From: Chloroflexota bacterium
GTDB taxonomy: Bacteria > Chloroflexota > Anaerolineae > Anaerolineales > Villigracilaceae
Assembly: GCA_013388855.1 (NCBI GenBank)
Contig: JACAEM010000018.1
Location: 1-64,000 of the forward strand
Reading direction: 5' to 3'
DNA length: 64,000 nucleotides
Shown: positions 8,407 through 16,908 of the stretch, piece after piece
Layout of the letters: each line of letters begins with the position of its first letter
Position numbering within the stretch: the stretch's first letter is position 1
Program-made: the position numbers and the translations under genes
The notes under the pieces: model-generated
What the model saw: the letters and a program-made list of their open reading frames with translations, nothing else
What the model was told of the DNA's origin: nothing
The model's database searches: none

Positions 8407-9099
8407 TTATTCAGGAAGCGCGGCTTTGATCGCCGCCAATTGTTCCTGGCTGATGGGTTTTTCCTTCGCTTTTTGTCGGAAGAAATCCTTGATCTGTTTC
8501 AGTCTCATCGCCGGGATGGGTGTGTCAGCGGGTTCAATCTCCACGTTGTCGCTGGTGAAGACCATCATGGCATTGATATCAGGGATCGTAGAGTCGTCCA
8601 TTTGTTTGGAAAAAAATTTTCGAAGCGCGCGGACCTCGTTGTCTATCTCAATATCCGGTCGACCGATTCCCTCCTGCCCGAAAATGCGCATATACCACTG
8701 AAAAAATCCGCCGCCGCTCATTTGCCAGCGATTCTTCTTAAACGTCACCCGACCGCGCTGATGATAGGGAAACAGCAACCAGACCCCAGCCGGTCCCACT
8801 AGCAAGTGGGATGCAGGAGTGTTGTAGTGGTAGATGACAAATTCGTTCTGCAATCCTTTGAGTCCGGCATCCAGTTTTTCGTCCGGGCGCGGACTGCGTC
8901 CATAGCGGTTTCCCATGTACATACCAATTTGAGTCATGGTGAACCCGACAAGCAATGCGATCAGTGCATAGATGAACAGGTCGGTTCTTTGGATCGAAAT
9001 GTACATGCCGATGCCAAGCACGACCAACGCTCCAAGGCTCAACCAGTTGCCAATTTGTCCATTGCGTTTGATGAGTTTTTCGTTTTTGATAATTTTCAT
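8407..9099 (-). CDS. Hypothetical membrane-anchored protein, possibly NERD-like
   Basis: The 230-residue protein begins with two membrane segments (about 18-35 and 41-62) and continues as a soluble domain. The segment HLLVGPAGVWLLFPYHQRG resembles the core of nuclease-related (NERD) domains, but the catalytic pattern is not clear, so this is only a suggestion. AGGATC precedes the ATG weakly. It lies between dinG and plsX, on the same strand as both. Confidence 0.6.
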   Translation of the reverse strand: MKIIKNEKLIKRNGQIGNWLSLGALVVLGIGMYISIQRTDLFIYALIALLVGFTMTQIGMYMGNRYGRSPRPDEKLDAGLKGLQNEFVIYHYNTPASHLLVGPAGVWLLFPYHQRGRVTFKKNRWQMSGGGFFQWYMRIFGQEGIGRPDIEIDNEVRALRKFFSKQMDDSTIPDINAMMVFTSDNVEIEPADTPIPAMRLKQIKDFFRQKAKEKPISQEQLAAIKAALPE

Positions 9100-9130
9100 T
9101 TAATGATCCTGTGTGGCAGGTAAGTTATTG

Positions 9131-10147
9131 CTACTTTTTCAAACTTTCCTCAATTGCGGATTTCATAGCATCGAGCACTTTCGACTCCGCCGCCTCCTTG
9201 GCCACGCGAACTGCATTCTTGATCGCCAAAGCATCCGAGCGGCCGTGGCCGATAAAGACCAATCCGTTTACACCAAGTAACGGAGCTGCACCTTCCTCTG
9301 ATGGGTCGAGCATTTTCTTGATTGCACCCAGCGCCGGCCTCACCAGCGCACCGCCAATCTTGGTCGGCAGATTCCCGCCCTTGATGGACTCGCGGATCTT
9401 TTCGACGATCAGTTTGGCGACTGCTTCTGTGGATTTCAATAGTACGTTGCCGGTAAACCCATCGGTCACTGCCACATCCACGTTGCCGCCGAAGACTTCC
9501 TTGCCTTCCACGTTGCCGACGAAGTTCAAGCCTGCCGTTTCAAGCAAAGGGAATGCTCCTTTAACCAATTCGCTTCCCTTGCCTGCCTCTTCGCCGTTCG
9601 AAATCAAGCCCACGCGCGGATTCTTCACACCACGTACACGCTCGGCATACACACTGCCCATAATGCCAAACTGCTGGAGGTTTTCCGGTTTGCAATCGGG
9701 GTTGGCGCCAATATCGAGGATGATGACAAATCCTTTTGCCGTGGGAAAGGGCGGCGCCAGCGCAGGGCGGTCCACGCCGCGGATGCGACCGAGGCGGAAG
9801 AGTGAAGTCACCATTGCCGCGCCGGTATTGCCCGCTGTGACGAAGGCATCCGCTTCGCCGTTCTTGACGAGGTCGAGTCCCTTTGCCATGGAGTTCTGCG
9901 CGTCCTTGTGGCGGGCTTTCATGACCAGATCCTCGCCCTTGTCGTGCATCGTCAGCATTTCGGGCGCGTGAACGATGCGGATGGGCAGATTCGCTCCGTT
10001 AACGGAATCAAGCACCGGCTTGATCTTTGATTCGTCGCCCACCAAGATTACCTCCACCCCATAGTCGCGCGCCGCCATCACCGCGCCTTCCACATCCGGG
10101 GTCGGATAGTTGTCGCTTCCCATTGCATCCACAACGATTCGGGTCAT
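9131..10147 (-). CDS. plsX: Phosphate acyltransferase PlsX
   Basis: PlsX makes acyl-phosphate from acyl-ACP, the first step of the PlsX/PlsY route to phosphatidic acid. The protein (338 residues) starts with MTRIVVDAMGSDNYP and carries the family's VDAMGSD, FVTAGNTGAAM and GNVLLKSTEAV blocks. The frame stays open upstream to 10231, but that stretch is antisense to the tRNA-Leu gene. The ATG at 10147 has AAGGAG in front and matches the family N-terminus, so it is the real start. Confidence 0.96.
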   Translation of the reverse strand: MTRIVVDAMGSDNYPTPDVEGAVMAARDYGVEVILVGDESKIKPVLDSVNGANLPIRIVHAPEMLTMHDKGEDLVMKARHKDAQNSMAKGLDLVKNGEADAFVTAGNTGAAMVTSLFRLGRIRGVDRPALAPPFPTAKGFVIILDIGANPDCKPENLQQFGIMGSVYAERVRGVKNPRVGLISNGEEAGKGSELVKGAFPLLETAGLNFVGNVEGKEVFGGNVDVAVTDGFTGNVLLKSTEAVAKLIVEKIRESIKGGNLPTKIGGALVRPALGAIKKMLDPSEEGAAPLLGVNGLVFIGHGRSDALAIKNAVRVAKEAAESKVLDAMKSAIEESLKK

Positions 10148-10160
10148 GTATTCTCCTTGC

Positions 10161-10188
10161 TTGACAATAGTATGAAGGCGATTATAAT
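10161..10188 (+). promoter_or_regulatory. Consensus promoter of tRNA-Leu
   Basis: A perfect TTGACA (10161-10166) and a perfect TATAAT (10183-10188) are separated by 16 bp. Transcription would start near 10195, about 7 nt before the mature tRNA end. Confidence 0.92.
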
Positions 10189-10201
10189 ACGCCGTGCTTA
10201 G

Positions 10202-10283
10202 GCGCTGGTGCTGGAATTGGCAGACAGGCATGGTTGAGGGCCATGTGCCGCAAGGCGTGGAGGTTCAAGTCCTCTCCAGCGCA
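10202..10283 (+). tRNA. tRNA-Leu (GAG anticodon)
   Basis: The cloverleaf is complete. The acceptor stem is GCGCTGG (10202-10208) with CCAGCGC (10276-10282), and A is the discriminator. The anticodon stem CATGG/CCATG holds the loop TTGAGGG with anticodon GAG at 10236-10238. A long variable arm and a TTCAAGT T-loop are present. GAG reads CTC/CTT leucine codons. CCA is not encoded (CAA follows). Confidence 0.96.
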
Positions 10284-10291
10284 CAAGTCAT

Positions 10292-10315
10292 ACCCCGGTT
10301 ACGGGGTTTTTGTTT
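10292..10315 (+). terminator. Terminator of tRNA-Leu
   Basis: The stem ACCCCG/CGGGGT with a GTTA loop is followed by a TTTTGTTTT tract. It lies between the tRNA and the convergent histidine kinase stop codon. Confidence 0.88.
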
Positions 10316-12766
10316 TCAATTGGGCCCGTCAGGCAGGGTGAAATGGAAGGTGGTTCCCTGTCCCGGTTCCGATTCGATCCAGATTTTACCGCCATGTACC
10401 TCTATGATCCGTTTGACGAGCGCAAGTCCGACGCCCGTTCCTTCCATGCTGGGGTTCAGTTTGTCGAAAAGATCAAAGACCTTTTTGTGATATTTGGGAT
10501 CGATGCCAATACCATTGTCGCGGATGAAAAAGACTGTTTCGCCGCGCACCGTCTCGACGCCGACTTCAATCCTGGGTTCCGTTTGTGTGCCCATGAATTT
10601 TGCGGCGTTGTCCAGCAGGTTTTGCACGACCTCAGTGAGGCGGATGCGGTCGCCATACACAGCAGGAAGATCCTCTCCCACAAGAACCTGTATGTGTTTT
10701 GCTGAGACCCTGCCTTCCACGCGGGAGAGCGCTTCCTGGACGATCTGCCCAAACGGGACAACCTCGGGCACATTCATCAACCGCCCCACGCGCGAAAGTT
10801 CCAACAATTCGTTCAACAATCTCTGCATTTTCAAATTAGCTTCCATGATGCGGTTTATGTCGTGGCGTAGTCTTTCCATGTTTCCACGTAATGCGTCCTC
10901 CTCAAGGTAGCCAAGAAAGCCGCTCATGGTGACCAGCGGCGCCTTCAAATCATGCGAGACCGTATATGTGAAACGTTCAAGTTCCGAGTTTTTTGACTCT
11001 AGTTCCCGGATTAACGCTTCACGCTGCTCCTCCACTTGTTTCTGTTTGGTAATATTCAGGTACACACCCTGCACGTACAGCAGTTTGCCGTTCTCATCTT
11101 TCACAGGGACCGCTTCATCCCGCACCCAGATCCAGTCTCCTTTCTTGGACTTGAACCTGTATTCACTGATGTTATTTTCTTGCATTGTGATGACAGTGTG
11201 AATGGCATTCAGTACATATTTAAGATCATCCGGGTGAACCAATGATTGCCAGAGCGTTGGGCTCTGGGACCATTCTTCAACAGAATAACCGATCATGTTT
11301 TCGATCTGTGGGCTGATGAAAATGGATGGTCCACCCTCCTCTGCCGCATCGCGATAAAGCACAACGGAGGTTTCTTCCACGATGGTACGGTAGAGCAGTT
11401 CCGCATCTTTCAACGCCTCCTGCGCCTTCCTTTGTTCTGTCATGTCAATGGTCATTCCGATCAGCCCATTGATGTTTCCGTTGTTCCAGATGGGCGCGTG
11501 GATGTTTAGGGCATAGGCTTTCTCCCCGTCCCGTTGGTATTCGACTTCCTCGCGTATCGTTTCGCCGCGCAGGGCGCGCAGGTGTTTCTCTTTGTATATT
11601 TCACGTAATTCCGCGGGCACATTGAGGTCGTCAACCGTTTTTCCGATCAACAACCCGGCAAGTTTTCGTGAAACCGAATTTTGGAGGATGTACCGATCAT
11701 CAAGGTCATTCGCCCAAAAGTCGAAAGGAATATTTTCGATAATGGCGGTTAACAAACTTTCGTTGGACTGGAGTTTTTCCTCGACTTGTTTTCGCGCTGT
11801 AATATCGAGCAGTATTCCTTGCACGATGTTCTGGTCTCTATCGGTGTCCTCAGGGATGTTCAGACTCTCGTCCCTGATCCAGATTATGGAACCATCCTTT
11901 CGCATGAACCGATATTCTGTCTGATATTGGCGTTTTTCCAGAACTGCCAGTTTCTCGTTCTCGATCGCCGCTTCGCGATCATCGGGATGGATGCGCGAAT
12001 ACCAGAGAAGCTGGTCTGACATCCATTCATCAGGCGTGAATCCAGTCAGTGATTCGATCCGAGGGCTGATGTAGTACCACTTGCCTTCGGCGCCCGCTTC
12101 GGCTGTATAAATGACGGCTGGCACATGTTCCACCAGGTCGCGGTACCGTTTTTCGGCTTCTCGTAACCGTCCTTCTGTTTTTCGTCGTTCATCGATTTCC
12201 TGTTCGGCTCTTTGAAGCGCACCAGAAATCCTGTGGACCGCCATTTGCAACAAAATGGACGCGATAAAAAAGAATACGGACTGGGCGATCCACATGGTGA
12301 TGGCGTCGGTATATCTGCTGGCGGCAGCCATGAGTCCCAGCCTGTCCAGATAGACCAGCACAGCGCCAGCGACCACGCTTAGGGATGCAACAACCAACGC
12401 CCAGTTCTGTCCCATGAAAATGCCCGCGGCGAGCACGGCAATCACCAATCCCCCATATCCCGGCGCGAGAACACCTCCACTGGCTGTCGCCGCAACGATC
12501 AAGGTGATCCAAATCCCCCCAACTAATAGGCTGCTGGCAAGCCCCACCCTTCCATTTCGGATCAGATGAAGCACGACTCCGTATACCGGAAACAGCGGCA
12601 AGGCCAACAAAACGCGGATCGATTTGTCGGGGGCAATGATCAGCCATACCACGAGGTACAACACAGACATGACTGTCATGATCATCACCACCGTCCATAA
12701 CTGGGAAGCTGTGTGGTTCTGTTCCTGATCTTCCAATACAGGTGGAGAAAGGAGTTGCTTTAGCAT
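10316..12766 (-). CDS. Membrane sensor histidine kinase with three PAS domains
   Basis: The 816-residue protein has about six N-terminal membrane segments (to about residue 185), a short coiled coil, three PAS/PAC domains (about 205-325, 335-450 and 460-580), a HisKA domain with the phosphoacceptor in TYTVSHDLKAPL, and a HATPase domain with DNGIGI and GTGVGLALVKRI. It would autophosphorylate in response to redox, light or small-molecule cues and pass phosphate to an unlinked regulator; none is adjacent. Longer starts at 12823 (TTG) and 12787 lack a ribosome-binding site. The ATG at 12766 has GAGG 9 nt upstream, so I chose it, with moderate certainty. Confidence 0.9.
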   Translation of the reverse strand: MLKQLLSPPVLEDQEQNHTASQLWTVVMIMTVMSVLYLVVWLIIAPDKSIRVLLALPLFPVYGVVLHLIRNGRVGLASSLLVGGIWITLIVAATASGGVLAPGYGGLVIAVLAAGIFMGQNWALVVASLSVVAGAVLVYLDRLGLMAAASRYTDAITMWIAQSVFFFIASILLQMAVHRISGALQRAEQEIDERRKTEGRLREAEKRYRDLVEHVPAVIYTAEAGAEGKWYYISPRIESLTGFTPDEWMSDQLLWYSRIHPDDREAAIENEKLAVLEKRQYQTEYRFMRKDGSIIWIRDESLNIPEDTDRDQNIVQGILLDITARKQVEEKLQSNESLLTAIIENIPFDFWANDLDDRYILQNSVSRKLAGLLIGKTVDDLNVPAELREIYKEKHLRALRGETIREEVEYQRDGEKAYALNIHAPIWNNGNINGLIGMTIDMTEQRKAQEALKDAELLYRTIVEETSVVLYRDAAEEGGPSIFISPQIENMIGYSVEEWSQSPTLWQSLVHPDDLKYVLNAIHTVITMQENNISEYRFKSKKGDWIWVRDEAVPVKDENGKLLYVQGVYLNITKQKQVEEQREALIRELESKNSELERFTYTVSHDLKAPLVTMSGFLGYLEEDALRGNMERLRHDINRIMEANLKMQRLLNELLELSRVGRLMNVPEVVPFGQIVQEALSRVEGRVSAKHIQVLVGEDLPAVYGDRIRLTEVVQNLLDNAAKFMGTQTEPRIEVGVETVRGETVFFIRDNGIGIDPKYHKKVFDLFDKLNPSMEGTGVGLALVKRIIEVHGGKIWIESEPGQGTTFHFTLPDGPN

Positions 12767-12896
12767 ACTAGCTAGCCTCGGATGCATAAAAGGAAGAGTT
12801 TGACGCGCTGTTATCCCTTGCAAGTCATTCGCTTCGGGATGGACTGAGACTTGTTACCGTTATAAAAAGACCCGCCATCTCTGATGGGGAGGTAGT

Positions 12897-13658
12897 TTAT
12901 GCAAGGATCAAACTGCAACAGGTGACAGCGCCTTCCGCCTTTGCCAGTTCGTCCACTTGGACAACTCTTAATTTGAAGCCTTTGCTTTCAAGTATCGTGT
13001 ACGTTTTGGGGAAGGAGGCGGGAAATATGATTTTCCCGTTGACGGGGAGGCAATTGGCGGCAAATGGTTCATCCGGGTCGACGTCAATCAGGTTATATCC
13101 TTCAAAGTGTTCGGTGTTCACCCATTTGCGATTGATCAGAAGGTTGTTTTCGTCCACGCGGGTGACGGCGGTCTTCAAGTGCAGGCAATCGTGCATCTCC
13201 ACGCCGATGACGCGATAACCGTACTTGCCGAGATGCTCGTTCATTTGGTTAACTGCTGCCTGATTACTGCGTGTGGACATGCCCACGAAGATTTCCTTGC
13301 CCAGCACCAGCACGTCGCCGCCATCTACATTGGCGGGTGCGGTGACGCGCACGAGTTTGCGATAGGGAGCCAATGCCTGGGCAATGGAGTCTACTTCGGG
13401 TTTTCGGGAATCGGCTCCGGGTCGGGTGAGAAGCGCCACTTCCGGCAGGATGACCGCCGTGTCCTCCACGAAGACCGAGTCGGGCAGGTTGGGCTCGGCA
13501 GGCAATTCCAGAATGTCACATCCCAACTCTTTGAGCGCCTCGATATATCCGCGGTGTTGTGCGCAGGCGACTTCCAGGTCAATGGGGGAGCGGTCGATGT
13601 GTGTCAGCTCGCATTCATTGAAGCGCGGGCTGATATCCCTTGTGATCGCAATCGTCAT
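12897..13658 (-). CDS. Dimethylargininase-type amidinohydrolase (DDAH)
   Basis: DDAH enzymes hydrolyse methylated arginines (or close relatives) to citrulline and an amine. The 253-residue protein has the family pattern: FVEDTAV (D66), NVDGGDVL (D115), the catalytic histidine in CLHLKTAVT (H160), and the nucleophilic cysteine in AVTCCSL (C247). Its ATG shares one base with the TAA of the upstream ABC ATPase gene (TAATG), so the two are translationally coupled. The coupling to a polar amino-acid importer suggests the transporter brings in an arginine derivative for this enzyme. A related arginine deiminase-like activity is the main alternative. Confidence 0.88.
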   Translation of the reverse strand: MTIAITRDISPRFNECELTHIDRSPIDLEVACAQHRGYIEALKELGCDILELPAEPNLPDSVFVEDTAVILPEVALLTRPGADSRKPEVDSIAQALAPYRKLVRVTAPANVDGGDVLVLGKEIFVGMSTRSNQAAVNQMNEHLGKYGYRVIGVEMHDCLHLKTAVTRVDENNLLINRKWVNTEHFEGYNLIDVDPDEPFAANCLPVNGKIIFPASFPKTYTILESKGFKLRVVQVDELAKAEGAVTCCSLILA

Positions 13659-14419
13659 TAACCCTCTCCCGTGCGGTAGCGGTCGATCAACGCTTTTGTG
13701 CGCGGGTCTTTGGGGTTGCGGAACAGCTCTTCCGGCTTTGCGTCTTCGATGAGTTCGCCATCTGCCATGACGATGACACGGTCCGCCACTTCGCGGGCAA
13801 AGCCCATTTCGTGGGTGACCACAAGCATGGTCATGCCGTCTTTTGCGACCTTTTTCATTACGTTCAATACTTCGCCGATGAGTTCGGGGTCGAGTGCGGA
13901 CGTAGGTTCGTCGAAGAGCATAACCTTGGGCTGCATGGTCAATGCGCGGGCGATGGCAATGCGCTGTTTCTGCCCGCCGGAGAGGCGGTTGGGATATTCG
14001 TCCTTTTTGAAGAGCATGCCGACGCTGTCGAGATTTTCTTCGGCTAAGGCAATTGCCTGGTTCCTGTCCATGCCTTTGACGGTGACCGGACCTTCGATGA
14101 CGTTTTGCAGAACACTCATATGCGGGAAGAGATTGAACTCTTGAAAGACCATTCCGGTCTTGAGGCGAAGATCGTGGACTTGTTGACGATGTTCCCTTCC
14201 TTTTTCGCCGCCTTCCACTTTGATGCCGTCCACTTCGATTGTCCCATGGGATGGTTCTTCAAGAAAATTAATGCAACGGAGAAGTGTGCTTTTGCCGGAG
14301 CCGCTCCGTCCGATCAGGCAAACCACCTGGCGCGGTTGAATTTCGAGCGAAATGTTCTTGATTACGTGCAATCGCCCAAAATATTTATCGAGATTTGTAA
14401 TTTTGACAATAGGTGCCAT
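13658..14419 (-). CDS. Polar amino acid ABC transporter, ATP-binding subunit
   Basis: This is the GlnQ/ArtP/HisP type of ATPase (253 residues). Walker A is GRSGSGKST, the signature is [15 protein letters not shown], Walker B is [14 protein letters not shown], and the switch histidine is in [16 protein letters not shown] at 14440 would extend it into the permease gene. The ATG at 14419 directly follows the permease stop, has AAGGGAG upstream, and gives the usual family N-terminus. Gene order is binding protein, permease, ATPase, DDAH, all on minus. Confidence 0.95.
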   Translation of the reverse strand: MAPIVKITNLDKYFGRLHVIKNISLEIQPRQVVCLIGRSGSGKSTLLRCINFLEEPSHGTIEVDGIKVEGGEKGREHRQQVHDLRLKTGMVFQEFNLFPHMSVLQNVIEGPVTVKGMDRNQAIALAEENLDSVGMLFKKDEYPNRLSGGQKQRIAIARALTMQPKVMLFDEPTSALDPELIGEVLNVMKKVAKDGMTMLVVTHEMGFAREVADRVIVMADGELIEDAKPEELFRNPKDPRTKALIDRYRTGEG

Positions 14420-14420
14420 A

Positions 14421-15218
14421 TTAACGATCTCCCTTGGCAAGGCGGGATTCGAGACGGCTTTGGAAGAATGTAAGGATCAGGGTCATCATCCAATAAAAAA
14501 CCGCCGCGACGATTAATGCTTCCAGATTGTTCAACTCAGCCCGTCCGACACGGGTTGCGCGCCACATGATCTCATGTACGAAGCCTGTGGCAGAGACGAG
14601 CGCCGAATCTTTTGTCATGGAGATGAAATCATTGCCCATTGGCGGAATGGCAAAGCGGAGCGCCTGCGGCAGGATGATGCGGCGCATGGTTTGTCCTGGA
14701 GTCATGCCGAGGGCGATGGCGGCTTCACGTTGCCCTCTACCGACAGATGCCAGCCCCGCCCTGAAGGTCTCGCTCATGTAGGCGCCGTAGTTCAATCCCA
14801 ATGCAAACACCCCGGCAACCAAACCGGGAAGAACAATGTTCAGTTGTGGGAGGGCAAGGAAGAAGAAGAAGATTTGCAGATAAAGAGGAGTACCGCGAAT
14901 GAGCGATACATAAAATGTGCTTAGGGCATAAACCGGAGGAAACGTTGACAACCTGCCAAGCGCTGCCAATAGTGCGAGAAATATCGCCAACGTGATCGAG
15001 AGGAAGGAGATTTTTAGTGTGTCTATCACACCAGTTGCGATAAATAATGAATTCCTTTGAATGAAATCTGTGTCGAGTCTGATGGGTCCACTAAAAAGAT
15101 AGACAAGGACGCCCAGAAGAACGATCCAGGTGAGTGCTACGTTTGTCCGAAATTGGCGGATTTTCCGTTGTTGGGCTTCATACAACAGTTCAGCTTGAGA
15201 TTTTTGATTCTGATTCAT
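14421..15218 (-). CDS. Polar amino acid ABC transporter, permease
   Basis: The 265-residue inner-membrane protein belongs to the His/Glu/Gln/Arg permease family. The coupling helix region reads [19 protein letters not shown], followed by [18 protein letters not shown], both hallmarks. About five membrane segments are visible. The ATG at 15218 is preferred over the GTG at 15227 because GGAAGG stands 8 nt before it. The stop lies just before the ATPase start, so the two are translated together. Confidence 0.94.
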   Translation of the reverse strand: MNQNQKSQAELLYEAQQRKIRQFRTNVALTWIVLLGVLVYLFSGPIRLDTDFIQRNSLFIATGVIDTLKISFLSITLAIFLALLAALGRLSTFPPVYALSTFYVSLIRGTPLYLQIFFFFLALPQLNIVLPGLVAGVFALGLNYGAYMSETFRAGLASVGRGQREAAIALGMTPGQTMRRIILPQALRFAIPPMGNDFISMTKDSALVSATGFVHEIMWRATRVGRAELNNLEALIVAAVFYWMMTLILTFFQSRLESRLAKGDR

Positions 15219-15340
15219 TTTTTGCACCTTCCATAACTGATACGGGGTTGCATTTGTAGTACTACTCGGATCGCTAAATGGGCTGTATTATATTGATGGC
15301 GAACATGGGGTTTCGACGGTGCAATTGTGTGTCAAAACAT

Positions 15341-15371
15341 AAGGAGGCGATGACGAGTGCATCGCCTCCTT
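15341..15371. terminator. Hairpin between binding-protein and permease genes
   Basis: The 12-bp perfect stem AAGGAGGCGATG with its complement encloses a 7-nt loop (15353-15359). On minus it lies 18 nt after the binding-protein stop and has no good T tract. It could act as a partial terminator or a 3' stabiliser that makes more binding protein than permease. Confidence 0.65.
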
Positions 15372-15389
15372 ATTATTCACGGTCTGGAA

Positions 15390-16283
15390 TTATTCGACTA
15401 AACCCTGGGTTAAGTCCGTGCCAAACCATTTTACAGACAGCGTGCTGAGGGTTCCATCTCCATGCATTGCTTTGACGGCGTTATCGACCGCCTCTACAAG
15501 GCTGGTCGGGTCGATGGGGGACGCCTTATCGATGGCGATTGCATTTTTCTCTCTGAACAGGTCACCGCCAAGCTGTTTGACAGCCATGCCTGCGGCAATG
15601 TTCGAATCCACAACCGTCTTTGATGTTACATAAGCGACGAAGTCTGTGCGACCGGCTTCCAAAGCCTGCGGGCATTCTTGATCGGTGGGCAACTCAACGA
15701 TCTTTATCCCGGCGGGAGCTTGGACATATATATCGGCTGGATTAAGATCGAGGGCATTATTGACCCAGTCGAGATAAGTCGTTGCGGTGGCAACACACAC
15801 TGTCTGACCGGCAAGCTCCTCAACGGATGTGAGAGCAGAATCAGCGGGCACTCCAATGACACCGGTCGGGGCGTAGTAGGGGGTGGTGAAGTGGAAGATA
15901 TCCGGTCGGGGCGGTTTAACCGTCATCGAGCCGACGCTTATATCCCATCGTCCTCCCCAGCCGCCAGCAGTGACCACATCCCAATCGGGAGTGGCGAAAC
16001 AGGTCTCCACGCCCAGCCGCTTGCCCACCTCGATGGCAACGTCCACATCGAAGCCCTGCATTTCAGCGGCGCTGTAGGTATCATCCGGGCATTTTGTGTC
16101 TGATGGACGCGTACCGGCTGTGTTCAGACCGGACTGGGGCATGTAGTTCGGGTCGGTTGAGACCAGAATATATCCACGTGCCTTGATGTCGTCAAGCAGA
16201 TTGTCTGCCTTGGCGCCCCCGCAGGCGCTTAACACGAGCGATGCCAACATCAGGATGCTGGCCAGGACGTACAGTTTTTTCAT
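15390..16283 (-). CDS. Amino acid-binding lipoprotein of the ABC transporter
   Basis: This 297-residue extracellular solute-binding protein (family 3) has a lipoprotein signal, with hydrophobic residues 4-18 ending in the lipobox LSAC. The domain then shows EMQGFDVDVAIEVGKRLGV, DISVGSMTVKPPR and FHFTTPYYAPTG, typical of family 3. The ATG at 16283 has GGAGGAG upstream; the longer frame to 16319 has no support. It is the first gene of the operon with the permease, ATPase and DDAH, so the ligand is probably arginine or a methylated form. Confidence 0.94.
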   Translation of the reverse strand: MKKLYVLASILMLASLVLSACGGAKADNLLDDIKARGYILVSTDPNYMPQSGLNTAGTRPSDTKCPDDTYSAAEMQGFDVDVAIEVGKRLGVETCFATPDWDVVTAGGWGGRWDISVGSMTVKPPRPDIFHFTTPYYAPTGVIGVPADSALTSVEELAGQTVCVATATTYLDWVNNALDLNPADIYVQAPAGIKIVELPTDQECPQALEAGRTDFVAYVTSKTVVDSNIAAGMAVKQLGGDLFREKNAIAIDKASPIDPTSLVEAVDNAVKAMHGDGTLSTLSVKWFGTDLTQGLVE

Positions 16284-16409
16284 GTTCTCCTCCAAGAGAA
16301 TGAATTTAGTCGGCAGCATTCGCCGCGGGATGTTTGGCTCATCCCATTCATTTAAGCATAGACCATTTTGTGTAATTCTGCAAGAGATTTCGAGTAATTA
16401 TTTTTGGAA

Positions 16410-16418
16410 TGGTAAAAT
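16410..16418 (+). promoter_or_regulatory. Extended -10 promoter of the SCP2-like gene
   Basis: TGGTAAAAT is an extended -10 (TGn plus TAAAAT). It gives a leader of about 20 nt that ends in the GGAGG site before the ATG at 16445. Confidence 0.5.
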
Positions 16419-16444
16419 TACCGCAGCAAATCACGGAGGATCAC

Positions 16445-16855
16445 ATGTCGGCAATTTTTCCAAGCGAGGAATGGCTAAAGGAGCTGGAATCGAAATTGAA
16501 TTCGGATGAACGGTACAACGAAATTGCCAGGAACTGGGAGGGCGATCTGTTCTTTTTCATTGAACCGGAGGGAAACCTCAAGGAACAACTCACGTTCTAT
16601 CTGGACCTGTGGCATGGCACCTGCCGAAAAGTGGAGTACAAACCCCGGGCGGATGCCTACCCAAACCCGGCCTTTACCCTTTCCGCCACCTATAACAATA
16701 TCACCGCCATTCTGACCGGCAAGATGAATCCGATGACGGCGATGATGACGACAAAGCTTAAAGTGAAGGGCAGCATGAGTTACATGATGCGCAACGTGCC
16801 AACCGTATTGGACTTTGTCCGTTGTGCGCAGGAAGTAACAACAGAAATTCTTTAG
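16445..16855 (+). CDS. SCP2-like lipid-binding protein
   Basis: The 136-residue protein resembles the COG3255 group of SCP2-type carriers. The pattern is FTLSATYNNITAILTGKMNP then MTTKLKVKGSMSYMMRNVP. GGAGG at 16436-16440 fixes the ATG at 16445 rather than the earlier frame start. It differs from the SCP2 protein at 418-744 and is followed after 53 bp by the aldehyde oxidoreductase gene on the same strand. It probably binds a lipid or acyl chain; the ligand is unknown. Confidence 0.75.
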   Translation: MSAIFPSEEWLKELESKLNSDERYNEIARNWEGDLFFFIEPEGNLKEQLTFYLDLWHGTCRKVEYKPRADAYPNPAFTLSATYNNITAILTGKMNPMTAMMTTKLKVKGSMSYMMRNVPTVLDFVRCAQEVTTEIL

Positions 16856-16908
16856 TCGGTTCACGGTTGCAAGTTGGCGGGCTTGAAGACTAACCTGCAA
16901 CCTTCGAC

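Noticed and set aside
9111-9971. 286-codon plus-strand open frame
   Set aside because: It is the antisense shadow of plsX, rich in Ser/Pro/Ala as expected from reading a high-GC gene backwards.
10148-10231. N-terminal extension of plsX
   Set aside because: It would run through the tRNA promoter and antisense to the tRNA, lacks a ribosome-binding site, and does not match the family N-terminus.
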